The notes under the pieces: model-generated
What the model was told of the DNA's origin: nothing
The model's database searches: none
What the model saw: the letters and a program-made list of their open reading frames with translations, nothing else
Assembly (NCBI RefSeq): GCF_016785085.1
Contig: NZ_JAENHO010000003.1
Location: forward strand, 434,001 to 498,000
DNA: 64,000 nucleotides
Direction of reading: 5' to 3'
DNA from: Paractinoplanes lichenicola
GTDB lineage: Bacteria; Actinomycetota; Actinomycetes; Mycobacteriales; Micromonosporaceae
Shown: positions 24,688 through 33,045 of the stretch, one piece after another
Layout: each line of letters starts with the position of its first letter
Numbering within the stretch: position 1 is the first letter of the stretch
Made by a program: the position numbers and the translations under genes

Positions 24688-26075
24688 CGCTGGATCGCCT
24701 TCACCTGCTGGAACTCGGCGAGCCCGTGCTCGCCCAGTTCGCGTCCGACACCTGACTGCTTGTAACCGCCGAACGGCGCCCGCGGGTTGAACGCGCCGCC
24801 GTTGATGTCGACCTGACCCGTACGCATGCGGCGGGCCACGGACAGCGCGCGCTCCTCGGAGCCCCAGACGCCGCCGGCCAGACCGTACTTGGAGTTGTTG
24901 GCGATCGCCACGGCCTCGTCGTCGGACGCGAACGGGATGATCGACAGCACCGGGCCGAAGATCTCCTCCTGGGCCAGCTCACTGGCGGGGTCGACGTCGG
25001 CGAAGACGGTCGGCGCGACGAAATATCCCTTTGGCGGGACGGGGGAGCCGCCCGCCACCAGCCGCGCCGAGGCCCGCGAGATGAACCCCTGCACGCGCTC
25101 TTGTTGCGTACGGGAAACCAAGGGGCCGAGCCGCGTCGACTCGTCGAAGGGATCACCGACCGGATAACCCCCGGCGGTCTTGGCGGCCAGCGAGACGGCC
25201 TCGTCGTACAGGCTCTCGTGCACCAGCATCCTGGTCCACGCCGTGCAGGTCTGGCCGGAGTTGAGGAACGCGTTGCCCACCCCCACCTTCACCGCCCGTA
25301 CGAGGTCGGCGTCTTCGAGGATGACGTTGGCCGACTTGCCCCCGAGCTCGAGCGCGACCTTGGCTATCCGGTCGGCGGCGGCGTGGGTGATGGCGCGCCC
25401 GGTCGCCGTCGAGCCGGTGAACGAGACCATGTCGACGTCGGGGTGCCCGGCGATGGCGGCGCCGACGACCGGACCCGTGCCCGTCACCACGTTGAGCACG
25501 CCCGGCGGCAGCTGCGCCTCGTGGGCCGCGTCGACCAGCAGGAACGCCACGAGCGGGGTCAGCTCACTCGGCTTGAGCACGACCGTGCACCCGGCGGCCA
25601 GGGCGGCGGCCACCTTGGCCACGACCTGGTGCAGCGGATAGTTCCACGGGGTGATCGCGCCGACCACCCCGACGGGTTCGCGCTCGATCAGCGAGTTGCC
25701 GACCGTCTCGGGCTGCGGAAGAACCAGATCCGCGTACGACCGGAGGACCGTGAGCGGCAGCCCGGCCTGCACCGCCTTGGCGATCTTGAGCGGGGTGCCG
25801 AGCTCGAGCCCGACCGTACGGGCGATGTCACCGGCCCGGGCCGCGAGCGCCGTGTGCAGCCGGTCGAGATGGGCGAACCGGTCGGGCGCGACGGACCAGC
25901 TGTCGAAGGCCGCCCGGGCCGCCGCGACCGCGCGATCGACGTCGGCGGCCGTGCCCGCGGGCACGTGGGCCAGCACCTCCTCGGTGGCCGGATTCTCCAC
26001 CGCGATCGTCTCGGCGGAGGCGGGTGCGACCCACTCCCCGCCGATATAGAGGTGCTTGCGGTCGAGCGATGTCAT
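24684..26075 (-). CDS. NAD(P)-dependent aldehyde dehydrogenase
   Basis: The catalytic Cys is in NSGQTCTAWTRM (about residue 273) and the general base Glu in LELGGKSANV (about 240). The N-terminal YIGGEWVAP and the C-terminal FNPRAPFGGYKQSG are family marks. Length 463 residues is slightly short for the superfamily but all key parts are present. It overlaps the TetR gene upstream by one base and the alcohol dehydrogenase downstream by 4 nt, so the three form an operon. Confidence 0.92.
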   Translation of the reverse strand: MTSLDRKHLYIGGEWVAPASAETIAVENPATEEVLAHVPAGTAADVDRAVAAARAAFDSWSVAPDRFAHLDRLHTALAARAGDIARTVGLELGTPLKIAKAVQAGLPLTVLRSYADLVLPQPETVGNSLIEREPVGVVGAITPWNYPLHQVVAKVAAALAAGCTVVLKPSELTPLVAFLLVDAAHEAQLPPGVLNVVTGTGPVVGAAIAGHPDVDMVSFTGSTATGRAITHAAADRIAKVALELGGKSANVILEDADLVRAVKVGVGNAFLNSGQTCTAWTRMLVHESLYDEAVSLAAKTAGGYPVGDPFDESTRLGPLVSRTQQERVQGFISRASARLVAGGSPVPPKGYFVAPTVFADVDPASELAQEEIFGPVLSIIPFASDDEAVAIANNSKYGLAGGVWGSEERALSVARRMRTGQVDINGGAFNPRAPFGGYKQSGVGRELGEHGLAEFQQVKAIQR

Positions 26076-26701
26076 CAGCGGGTCCCCATCTCGTATCGGG
26101 CCGTGAGGCCGGTGATCAGCAGGTCCAGTCCGAGTTCGAAGGCGCCCTCGTCCACGGCTTCATGATGCTCCGCCAGGCGGGGGGCGTGGCCGAGGTGTGG
26201 ATAACGGTCGTACAGCTCGGGATCGGCGTCGAAGCCGAGCGCGAACGAGCCCAGCGCCGAGCCGGTGACCAGATAGCGCATGAGCGCGCCGATGTGCGTG
26301 GCCCGCGCATAGGACCAGCCGGCGTCGACCAGTGCGCCGTACACCGCCTCGGCCATGGCCAGACCGCCCGGACGCCGGCCGGGGCCCTCGGCCAGCACGG
26401 GCACGATGTTGGGGTGGGCGGAGAGCACCGCGTGGTAGGAGCGGGCCCAGCGTCGCAGCGCCTCGGGCCACTCGCACTCCTCGAACGCCGACACGTCCAC
26501 CTGTGCGGTCACCGCGTCGGCCACCGCTTCCACGATGTCGGATTTCGTGGCGAAATGGTTGTAGAGCGACGGCCCCTGAACGCCCAGCTCGGTCGCGAGC
26601 CGCCGGGTCGAGAGCGCGTCCAGCCCCTCCGCGTCGACCAGCGCGCCGGCCGCTTCGATGATCCGCGAACGGGTCAGCAGCGTCTGCCTGGGCCGCGCCA
26701 T
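26075..26701 (-). CDS. TetR family transcriptional regulator
   Basis: The N-terminal helix-turn-helix reads LSTRRLATELGVQGPSLYNHF at about 32-52 and the rest is an all-helical ligand domain of the TetR_C type. ATG 26701 is chosen because GGAGG lies 8 nt upstream. It heads the operon with the two dehydrogenases and is divergent from the acyl-CoA dehydrogenase gene across an inverted repeat that is its likely operator. The ligand may be an intermediate of the alcohol-to-acyl-CoA route. Confidence 0.88.
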   Translation of the reverse strand: MARPRQTLLTRSRIIEAAGALVDAEGLDALSTRRLATELGVQGPSLYNHFATKSDIVEAVADAVTAQVDVSAFEECEWPEALRRWARSYHAVLSAHPNIVPVLAEGPGRRPGGLAMAEAVYGALVDAGWSYARATHIGALMRYLVTGSALGSFALGFDADPELYDRYPHLGHAPRLAEHHEAVDEGAFELGLDLLITGLTARYEMGTR

Positions 26702-26732
26702 AAGAAACCTCCGGAGAGAATGCACTGGACGC

Positions 26733-26759
26733 CGTAAAACTTACACCGCTAGTTTAACG
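26733..26759. promoter_or_regulatory. Inverted repeat CGTAAAACT-N9-AGTTTAACG between TetR and ACAD genes
   Basis: The 9-bp arms match at eight positions. The right arm ends 2 nt before the ATG of the acyl-CoA dehydrogenase gene, so binding would repress both directions. Confidence 0.6.
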
Positions 26760-26761
26760 GC

Positions 26762-27934
26762 ATGGACTTCTCGCTCACCGACGAGGAACGCGCGATTCGC
26801 GACACCGCCCGCCAGTTCATCACCCGCGAGGTCATGCCGCTGGAGCAGGAGGCGCTGCTCCGCGAGCGCCGCCACGAGCCCGGCCTCGACCGCAGCGAAC
26901 TGCGCGAGCTCCAGCTCAAGGCCAAGAAGTTCGGCTTCTGGGGTCTGTCCACACCGGAGGAGTACGGCGGGATGGAGCTGCCCGCCGTCCTGCAGTCGCT
27001 GATCTGGACCGAGGTGGGCCGCACCTTCGTGCAGTTCAAGTTCGGCGGCGAGGCCGACAACATCCTCTACTACGCCAACGAGCAGCAAAAACAGGAGTTC
27101 TTGATCCCGACGATCGAGGGCGAGCGGATCAGCTGCTTCGCGATCACCGAGCCCGGGGCCGGCTCCGACGCGGCGAACATCAAGCTCAGCGCCCGGCCGG
27201 ACGGCGACGACTGGATCCTCAACGGCGAGAAGACGTTCATCACGAACGGCAACGACGCCGACTTCGTGATCGTGGTCGCGGTGACCGACCGGGAGAAGGG
27301 CGTACGCGGCGGCGGCACGACGGCCTTCCTGGTCGACCGCGACATGGGCTGGCGCTCCGAGTTCATCCAGACCATGGGCGAGGGCGGGCCGGCGTCGCTC
27401 ATCTTCGACGACGTCCGGGTGCCCGCGCGCAACATCCTGGGCGAGATCGGCCAGGGCTTCGAGCTGGGCATGAAGTGGATCGGCAAGGGGCGCTACCTGA
27501 TCCCGTCCAACGCGCTGGGCATCGCCGAGCGGGCCCTGGGCATGGCGATCGACTATGCCAACACACGCGAGACCTTCGGCCGCAAGATCGGCGACAACCA
27601 GGCCATCCAGTGGATGATCGCCGACTCCGAGGTCGAGCTGGAGGCCGCCCGCTGGCTCATCCTGCGCGCGGCCTGGACTGTTGACCAGGGCGAAGACCCT
27701 CGGCACGCCTCCTCGATGGCCAAGCTCTACGGGGCCAGGATGGTCAACGACGTGGTCGACCGGGTCATGCAGATCCACGGCGGGATGGGCTACACCCGCG
27801 AGCTTCCGATCGAACGGTGGTACCGCCAGGTGCGACTCATGCGTATCTATGAAGGTACCGATGAGATGCAGCGCCTGATCATTTCCCGCGACCTCCTCCG
27901 CGGGTACACCAAGATCGGAGGGCACTTGGCATGA
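26762..27934 (+). CDS. Acyl-CoA dehydrogenase
   Basis: This FAD enzyme introduces an alpha-beta double bond into an acyl-CoA. Signatures are CFAITEPGAGSD at about 122-133 and the C-terminal IHGGMGYTRELPIERWYRQ with YEGTDEMQR. The length of 390 residues is normal. The start is only 2 nt after the operator arm, so the mRNA probably has little leader. It overlaps the acyl-CoA ligase gene by 4 nt, forming a two-gene catabolic unit controlled by the divergent TetR. Confidence 0.93.
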   Translation: MDFSLTDEERAIRDTARQFITREVMPLEQEALLRERRHEPGLDRSELRELQLKAKKFGFWGLSTPEEYGGMELPAVLQSLIWTEVGRTFVQFKFGGEADNILYYANEQQKQEFLIPTIEGERISCFAITEPGAGSDAANIKLSARPDGDDWILNGEKTFITNGNDADFVIVVAVTDREKGVRGGGTTAFLVDRDMGWRSEFIQTMGEGGPASLIFDDVRVPARNILGEIGQGFELGMKWIGKGRYLIPSNALGIAERALGMAIDYANTRETFGRKIGDNQAIQWMIADSEVELEAARWLILRAAWTVDQGEDPRHASSMAKLYGARMVNDVVDRVMQIHGGMGYTRELPIERWYRQVRLMRIYEGTDEMQRLIISRDLLRGYTKIGGHLA

Positions 27935-29460
27935 CCCAACTGTCGCTCGCCACCGTCCTGGCGGAGTCGGCCCGGAAATATCCCGACAAACTAGCCGTCA
28001 TTGACAGCGCCACCACCGAGCGGATCACTTACCGAGATTTGTGGCAACAGACCCTGGCGTACGCGGGAGGTCTGGACATCAATCCGGGCGACGTGGTGGC
28101 CGTCCAAATTCCCAACCTCGCCGACTTCCCCCGGGTCTACTACGCCGTGCTGGCGGCCGGCGGCACCATCGTCCCGATGCACCTTCTTCTCACCCCCGAG
28201 GAGAACGCGTACGTCCTCAAGGACAGCGGGGCGAAGATGCTGGTGGCCCACTCCAGCCAGCTGGAGAACGCCGTCGCCGCAGCCAAGCTCGCCGGCGTCC
28301 CGGTCGTCTCGGTCGGCCCGGCGGTGCCCGGCATCCAGAGGTTGGAAGACGCTCCGGGGAAGCCGCTGCGCACCTATGTCAGCCGCGAGGCCGAAGACGT
28401 CGCCGTCATCTTCTACACGAGCGGCACCACCGGCAAGCCCAAGGGCGCGCTGCTGACCCACCTCAACCTCGTGATGAACACGATGGTCAACGTCTTCGAC
28501 GTGCACGAGCTGTACGACGACGACGTGGTGATGGGCTGCCTGCCGCTGTTCCACACGTTCGGCCAGACCGTCGGCATGAACGGCACGTTCCGGCTCGGCG
28601 GCACGATCGTGCTGATGGCCCGGTTCAGCGGCGAGGCCGCGATCCCGCTGATGGTCAAGGAGAACGTGACCATCTTCCACGGCGTGCCGACCATGTACAT
28701 CGGGCTGCTGGAGGCCGCGGCCAAGGCGGACACCCTGCCGTCCCTGCGCATCTGCGTGTCGGGCGGCGCCTCGCTGCCGGTGGCGGTGCTCGAGAAGTTC
28801 ACCGAGACCTTCCACGCGACGATCTACGAGGGGTACGGGCTCTCCGAGACCTCGCCCACGGCGACCACCAACCAGCCCACGTTCGGGGCCAAGCCGGGCA
28901 CGGTCGGGCATCCGATCTGGGGTGTCGAGGTGGAGATCGCGCGGGCCGAGGTCGACGAGCGGATCGAGCTGCTGGACGACGGCGAGCTCGGCGAGATCGT
29001 GATCCGGGGGCACAACGTGTTCGCCGGCTACCTCAACAACCCCGGGGCGACGGCCGAGGCGGTCGTCGACGGCTGGTTCCGTACGGGGGATCTGGGCATC
29101 AAGGACGCGGACGGCTTCATCTCGATCGTCGACCGCAAGAAGGACCTGGTGATCCGGGGCGGCTTCAACGTGTATCCGCGCGAGGTCGAGGAGGCGCTGG
29201 CCCGGCACCCGGCCGTGCAGCAGGTGGCCGTGATCGGCGTGCCCGACCCGGTGCACGGCGAGGAGATCTGCGCGGTGGTCGTGCCCGGCCCGGGCGGCGT
29301 CACGGCCGAGGAACTGATCGAGTGGTCGCGCGAGAAGCTCGGCAAGCACAAATATCCGCGGCAGATCCGGTTCGCCGAGACGCTCCCGCTCGGGCCCAGC
29401 TTCAAGGTGCTCAAGCGCGAGCTGCGCAAGACGTACGGGTCAGGTCAGCAGGGCGGGTAG
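27931..29460 (+). CDS. AMP-binding acyl-CoA ligase (fatty-acid--CoA ligase family)
   Basis: The enzyme activates a carboxylic acid to its CoA ester through an acyl-adenylate. The P-loop-like YTSGTTGKPKG is at about 151-161, the YEGYGLSETSP motif at about 300-310, the GWFRTGDLG motif at about 380-388, and the catalytic Lys in FKVLKRELR near the C terminus. With the aldehyde dehydrogenase and acyl-CoA dehydrogenase nearby it could complete an alcohol-to-enoyl-CoA path. Its 3' end overlaps the NUDIX gene by 21 nt. Confidence 0.92.
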   Translation: MTQLSLATVLAESARKYPDKLAVIDSATTERITYRDLWQQTLAYAGGLDINPGDVVAVQIPNLADFPRVYYAVLAAGGTIVPMHLLLTPEENAYVLKDSGAKMLVAHSSQLENAVAAAKLAGVPVVSVGPAVPGIQRLEDAPGKPLRTYVSREAEDVAVIFYTSGTTGKPKGALLTHLNLVMNTMVNVFDVHELYDDDVVMGCLPLFHTFGQTVGMNGTFRLGGTIVLMARFSGEAAIPLMVKENVTIFHGVPTMYIGLLEAAAKADTLPSLRICVSGGASLPVAVLEKFTETFHATIYEGYGLSETSPTATTNQPTFGAKPGTVGHPIWGVEVEIARAEVDERIELLDDGELGEIVIRGHNVFAGYLNNPGATAEAVVDGWFRTGDLGIKDADGFISIVDRKKDLVIRGGFNVYPREVEEALARHPAVQQVAVIGVPDPVHGEEICAVVVPGPGGVTAEELIEWSREKLGKHKYPRQIRFAETLPLGPSFKVLKRELRKTYGSGQQGG

Positions 29461-29880
29461 CTCGGCGACGATCGGCTTGTCCGCGGGCAGCCAGTGCACG
29501 CTGTCCAGCTCGTCCTTGGCGAGCCAGCGCATGGACGTGTGCTCCAGCGCCCGCGGCACGTCGCCTTCCAGCAGCCGTACGGCGAAGACGCGCAGGACGG
29601 CCCGGCCGTGGGCGAGGGGGACATCGGGGCCGACCCGGTCGCCCACCTCGACGCGGACGCCCAGCTCCTCGGCGCACTCGCGGGCCAGGGCCACCTGATC
29701 GGTCTCGCCCGGTTCGACCTTTCCGCCCGGAAACTCCCACCGGCCGGCCACCTCGGGCGGCGCCGAGCGTTCGCAAGCCAAAACCCGACCATCGACGATG
29801 ATCACCGCGGCCACGATGACTCTTCGTGACGTTGGCGTCTTGACGTGCTGTTTCTGCGGCATGAGATCAAAGCTTCCCAC
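29440..29880 (-). CDS. NUDIX hydrolase, MutT-like
   Basis: The Nudix box GGKVEPGETDQVALARECAEELGV spans about residues 51-74, with the full metal-binding REXXEE-like pattern (RECAEEL). The context AAVIIVDGRVLACERS and GRWEFPGG is that of MutT, which hydrolyses oxidised dGTP, or of CTP pyrophosphohydrolases. GTG 29880 and ATG 29862 are both possible starts. Confidence 0.88.
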   Translation of the reverse strand: MGSFDLMPQKQHVKTPTSRRVIVAAVIIVDGRVLACERSAPPEVAGRWEFPGGKVEPGETDQVALARECAEELGVRVEVGDRVGPDVPLAHGRAVLRVFAVRLLEGDVPRALEHTSMRWLAKDELDSVHWLPADKPIVAELPALLT

Positions 29881-30045
29881 AAAAGTTTACTCTTCAGGGT
29901 GCCCGAGGCGTCCCGATCGTCACGCAAACACGTATATGTGGGCGTGGACATGCTTGTCGCGGAAGGCAAGACTGTGGGCACCGACCATGACGACACGGCG
30001 ACAGTTTGGCCACAAGCCGGCAACGACGCCAAGGGGGGTGCGGCG

Positions 30046-30363
30046 ATGCGGGTCAGAAGACAGCGGGTCAAGACTTCCGACTACCTCAGCGACGCGCTGA
30101 CGCTGCTCAGCGGCTGGGAGCGCGACGGTGTCCAGCTCAAGCGCGAACTGGCGTGCGACGACAGTCAGCATGCCGCATTGACGGAACGGATCAAGGTGGC
30201 GGCGGACACACTGCGCATACGCCCCTCCATCCGGCGAACCGACGGTCACACTCAGATCTGTCTGGGTGATCGCGACGGCGATGCCATCACAGACGGTGAG
30301 GTCACCCTCGCCGCCCGGATCGAGGACTTCTACCGTACGGTCACGGCTCCGCATAGCTCTTGA
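30046..30363 (+). CDS. Pterin-4a-carbinolamine dehydratase-like protein lacking the catalytic His pair
   Basis: The 105-residue sequence follows the dehydratase (PCD/DCoH) pattern: GWERDGVQLKREL, then ERIKVAADTLRIRPSIRRTDG and EVTLAARIEDFYRTV. The usual catalytic HHP segment reads RIRPSI here, so dehydratase activity is doubtful; this may be a non-catalytic relative. ATG 30046 is chosen because AAGGGGGG lies about 8 nt upstream. An in-frame extension to about 29950 is possible. The 165 nt before it hold no other gene. Confidence 0.65.
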   Translation: MRVRRQRVKTSDYLSDALTLLSGWERDGVQLKRELACDDSQHAALTERIKVAADTLRIRPSIRRTDGHTQICLGDRDGDAITDGEVTLAARIEDFYRTVTAPHSS

Positions 30364-30367
30364 TCGC

Positions 30368-30373
30368 TACCCT
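30368..30373 (+). promoter_or_regulatory. -10 element TACCCT of the PH-domain gene
   Basis: The hexamer ends 6 nt before ATG 30380. Confidence 0.4.
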
Positions 30374-30379
30374 CGGGCC

Positions 30380-30742
30380 ATGAGCGAAGTCATCTACGAC
30401 AACAAGGGCCAGCTTCAGCAGATCGAGAGCGGCCTGCTCGACGGCGAGCAGATCATCGCCGTGTACGACGCGGTCGGGGTCGGCACCGGCTTCATCGGGC
30501 TGACCAACCGCCGCGTGATCATCCAGGACAAGTCTTTCGTCGGCAAGCGGGTCGCGCTCACCAGCATCCCGTATTCCAAGGTGAGCAGCGTCAGCGTCGT
30601 GAGCAACAAGAGCTGGGCCGGCCAGTTCTTCTCCACCGGCACGATCGCGCTCACCGTCGGCACGCACACCTACGAGGTCGAGTTCCGCGGCTCGGAGAAG
30701 ACCCACCACGTGCACAACGTGATCCTGCACTACGCCAGCTAG
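30380..30742 (+). CDS. PH-domain-containing protein
   Basis: The 120-residue protein looks like a stand-alone bacterial pleckstrin-homology domain: GLLDGEQIIAVYDA, then TGFIGLTNRRVIIQDKS, VSSVSVVSNKSW and a C-terminal helix ending in HVHNVILHYAS. Such proteins occur widely but their role is unknown. There is no signal peptide or membrane helix. It shares a CTAG stop overlap with the convergent peptidase gene. Confidence 0.75.
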   Translation: MSEVIYDNKGQLQQIESGLLDGEQIIAVYDAVGVGTGFIGLTNRRVIIQDKSFVGKRVALTSIPYSKVSSVSVVSNKSWAGQFFSTGTIALTVGTHTYEVEFRGSEKTHHVHNVILHYAS

Positions 30743-31488
30743 AGCACCCTCGTGGGCAGCGGCGTCTCGGTCACCGAGCCGTCGGCGGCGCGCGTCAGCG
30801 AATAACCCCGCGGGCCGGGCCGGTCGGCCACCACCTCGGCCAGGGTGGTGCCGCGATAGACCAGCCCGGCGCCGTCGTCGGTGGCATACCCGTCGCCGAG
30901 CGTGCCGTCGCCGATCAGCTCGTGCATCTTGGGCCGCCGCTGCTCCTCGGCGTCGTAGTGCACGCCGTTGGAAAAGGGCAGCCAGCCCAGCCCGTCGGTG
31001 AAGCCGCGCAGGTCGGGGCCGAAGCTGTCGGTGCTGCCGCCCTGGTGCCAGCAGATCGAGCCGGCCGAGACGCCGCTGAGCACGACGCCCGCCTGCCACG
31101 CCTCGTGCAGGATCTCGTCGACGCCGTGCACCCGCCAGACCGCGCACAGGTTGGCCACGCTGCCGCCGTGCACCCAGATGACGTCCTGCTCGAGCAGGTG
31201 GGCGCGGATGTCGGCGACATTGGGCATCGGGAACAGCTGCAGGTGCGAGGCGACGAACTCGGTGCCCGCGAACGCGCGGTAGTGGGCGCCGATGACCTCT
31301 TCGGGATCGCCGGTGGCCTGGGTCAGCACGCAGATCCGGGGCTTGGCCGTCGCGTTGGCCAGCTCGGCCGCGAGCCGGTGGATCTTGCCGGGGCGCCAGT
31401 CGTTGGACCCGTACCGGCCGACCTCGAAGAACGCGCTGGTGGCCAGGATCGTGGGCTCGTCGGCAGTCACCGCACCATCATCGTGCAT
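30739..31488 (-). CDS. Peptidase S51 family protein (dipeptidase E / cyanophycinase-like)
   Basis: The nucleophile Ser lies in VVLSGVSAGSICWHQGG (about residue 140), the family mark of S51 peptidases, which include dipeptidase E that cleaves Asp-X dipeptides. GGSVANLCAVWR and the YATDDGAGLVYRG segment also fit. The length of 249 residues is normal. It overlaps the nucleotidyltransferase gene upstream by 22 nt, suggesting cotranscription. Confidence 0.87.
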   Translation of the reverse strand: MHDDGAVTADEPTILATSAFFEVGRYGSNDWRPGKIHRLAAELANATAKPRICVLTQATGDPEEVIGAHYRAFAGTEFVASHLQLFPMPNVADIRAHLLEQDVIWVHGGSVANLCAVWRVHGVDEILHEAWQAGVVLSGVSAGSICWHQGGSTDSFGPDLRGFTDGLGWLPFSNGVHYDAEEQRRPKMHELIGDGTLGDGYATDDGAGLVYRGTTLAEVVADRPGPRGYSLTRAADGSVTETPLPTRVL

Positions 31489-32300
31489 GCGTCGGCGGTG
31501 TCGAGCACGAGATCGGCCGCGATGTCGACGGCCAGCCGCAGCTTCAGGGTGTCGCCCTCGAGCGCCGCGAACGCCTGGTCGACCCGCTCACCGAAACGCT
31601 CGGGCGCACCGGGCAGCTTCGCGGTCGCGGCCACGGCGCCCTTCTCGTTGATCAGCCAGCGGCCGGCCGCACCGTGCAGGGCGTGCGTGCACACGCCGAC
31701 CATCCGGAACAGGCAGCCGGCCACGAAGGCGGTGTCGGCCCGGCTGATGCCCTTGCGGGCCAGCGCCACCAGGAAGTCGGCCTCCCACAGCCCGGCCACC
31801 AGGGCCTGCGACAGTGCGGGCGGGAAGGTCCGCAGGTCGTCGCGCAGCCTGGTCAGCTCGCCGGCCGGGTCGCTCAGGATTTTGCCGAGAGCCAGTTCCC
31901 CCGCGTACGCGTGGTCGGCGAACCCGAGCGGGTGGCCCGCCTGCGTGTGGAAGGCGTACCGGCCCTGCTCGACGTCGGCGACCACCCCGCGTACGCGGTC
32001 GAGGTCTCGATAGATGAAGTCGAGCGCGGCCCCGTCGACCTCCAGCCACCCGCCGCCGTCGACCCACGGCCCCCACCCGCCGGGCCCGGTGACCTGCGCC
32101 GACTCCCCGGCCAGGGCCCGCGCGACCCGGCCCAGGTGCTCGAGGTCGAGCGGCTGGCGATAGTAGAGGCCCAGGTCGGTGTCGGACTCGGGGGTGTGCG
32201 TGCCCCGGGCCCGGCTGCCGCCCAGCACCACGCCGACGATGCCGGGCACCCGGGCCACCTCGGCGGCGATCGCGGCCAGCCGGGCATCGCTCAGGCCCAT
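31467..32300 (-). CDS. Nucleotidyltransferase-domain protein (DUF4037-like)
   Basis: The nucleotidyltransferase motif GGSRARGTHTPESDTDLGLYY is at about residues 27-47, with the metal-binding Asp pair in SDTDLG. The helical C-terminal region has the size seen in DUF4037-type proteins. The substrate is unknown; relatives include aminoglycoside and protein adenylyltransferases. It overlaps the methyltransferase gene upstream by 10 nt and the peptidase downstream by 22 nt. Confidence 0.8.
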   Translation of the reverse strand: MGLSDARLAAIAAEVARVPGIVGVVLGGSRARGTHTPESDTDLGLYYRQPLDLEHLGRVARALAGESAQVTGPGGWGPWVDGGGWLEVDGAALDFIYRDLDRVRGVVADVEQGRYAFHTQAGHPLGFADHAYAGELALGKILSDPAGELTRLRDDLRTFPPALSQALVAGLWEADFLVALARKGISRADTAFVAGCLFRMVGVCTHALHGAAGRWLINEKGAVAATAKLPGAPERFGERVDQAFAALEGDTLKLRLAVDIAADLVLDTADACTMMVR

Positions 32301-33025
32301 TTGCGCGCCTCGATCAGAACCCGGGTCGCGTGCGATACGAACATGCCCTTCACGGTGATCTCCTCGTGCACGGCCCGCAACCGATCCCGGTATTTCTCGA
32401 TCGTGAAGCCGGGCACCGTCCAGACGACCTTGCGCAGGAAGTGCGCGACCGCGCCGATGTCGTAGAACTCCGCCCGCAGCCGCTCGGCCTTCAGCTGCAC
32501 GACCTCGAACCCGGCGGCCTCGGCGGCGGCCCTGATCTGCTCGGGATGCTGCCGGTCGGGCGGCGGCAGCGGGCCCATCATCGCCTCGGACAGCTCACGA
32601 TTGCTGCCCGCGCCGATCTGCTGCGACAGGAAGATCCCGGTTTCCCGTACGACGCGAGCCGTCCCGGCCCAGTCGGTGTTCACCGGATGACGGCTCACCA
32701 CCAGGTCGAACGCGCCGTCGGAGAAGGGCAGCCCGGCGGTCGCCACGACGGTGGGCACCCTCGTCCGCGCGACCTGCGGCATCCACGCCTCGGTGGCGAC
32801 CAGCAACCCGGGAGCGCGGGCCTTGTCGATCGCGTACGCGAAGACCTCGCCCCCGCCGGTCTGCACGTCGAGGGCCCGGCCGGCCGTGGTGAGCCGCTCG
32901 GCGACCAGGTCGGCGTACCCCCAGGAGGGTCGCTGCTCGGTCGCGCGGCCGGCGAACCAGGAGAAATCCCAGCCGTCGAGCGAAACGGCGGCGGCCTCGT
33001 CGAGCAGCGCATCGAAGTCGTTCAC
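32291..33025 (-). CDS. SAM-dependent methyltransferase
   Basis: A class I methyltransferase fold is suggested by motif I ALDVQTGGGEVFAYAI (a Gly-rich variant) at about 52-67, a following acidic strand end (LLVATEAW), and motif IV-like DGAFDLVVSRHPVNTDW near 108. The length is 244 residues from GTG 33025. The frame continues far upstream but that part overlaps the G5 gene in another frame. It is the first gene of a three-gene leftward unit. Confidence 0.75.
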   Translation of the reverse strand: MNDFDALLDEAAAVSLDGWDFSWFAGRATEQRPSWGYADLVAERLTTAGRALDVQTGGGEVFAYAIDKARAPGLLVATEAWMPQVARTRVPTVVATAGLPFSDGAFDLVVSRHPVNTDWAGTARVVRETGIFLSQQIGAGSNRELSEAMMGPLPPPDRQHPEQIRAAAEAAGFEVVQLKAERLRAEFYDIGAVAHFLRKVVWTVPGFTIEKYRDRLRAVHEEITVKGMFVSHATRVLIEARKWA

Positions 33026-33045
33026 TCGCGTGAGTCTGGGACCGG

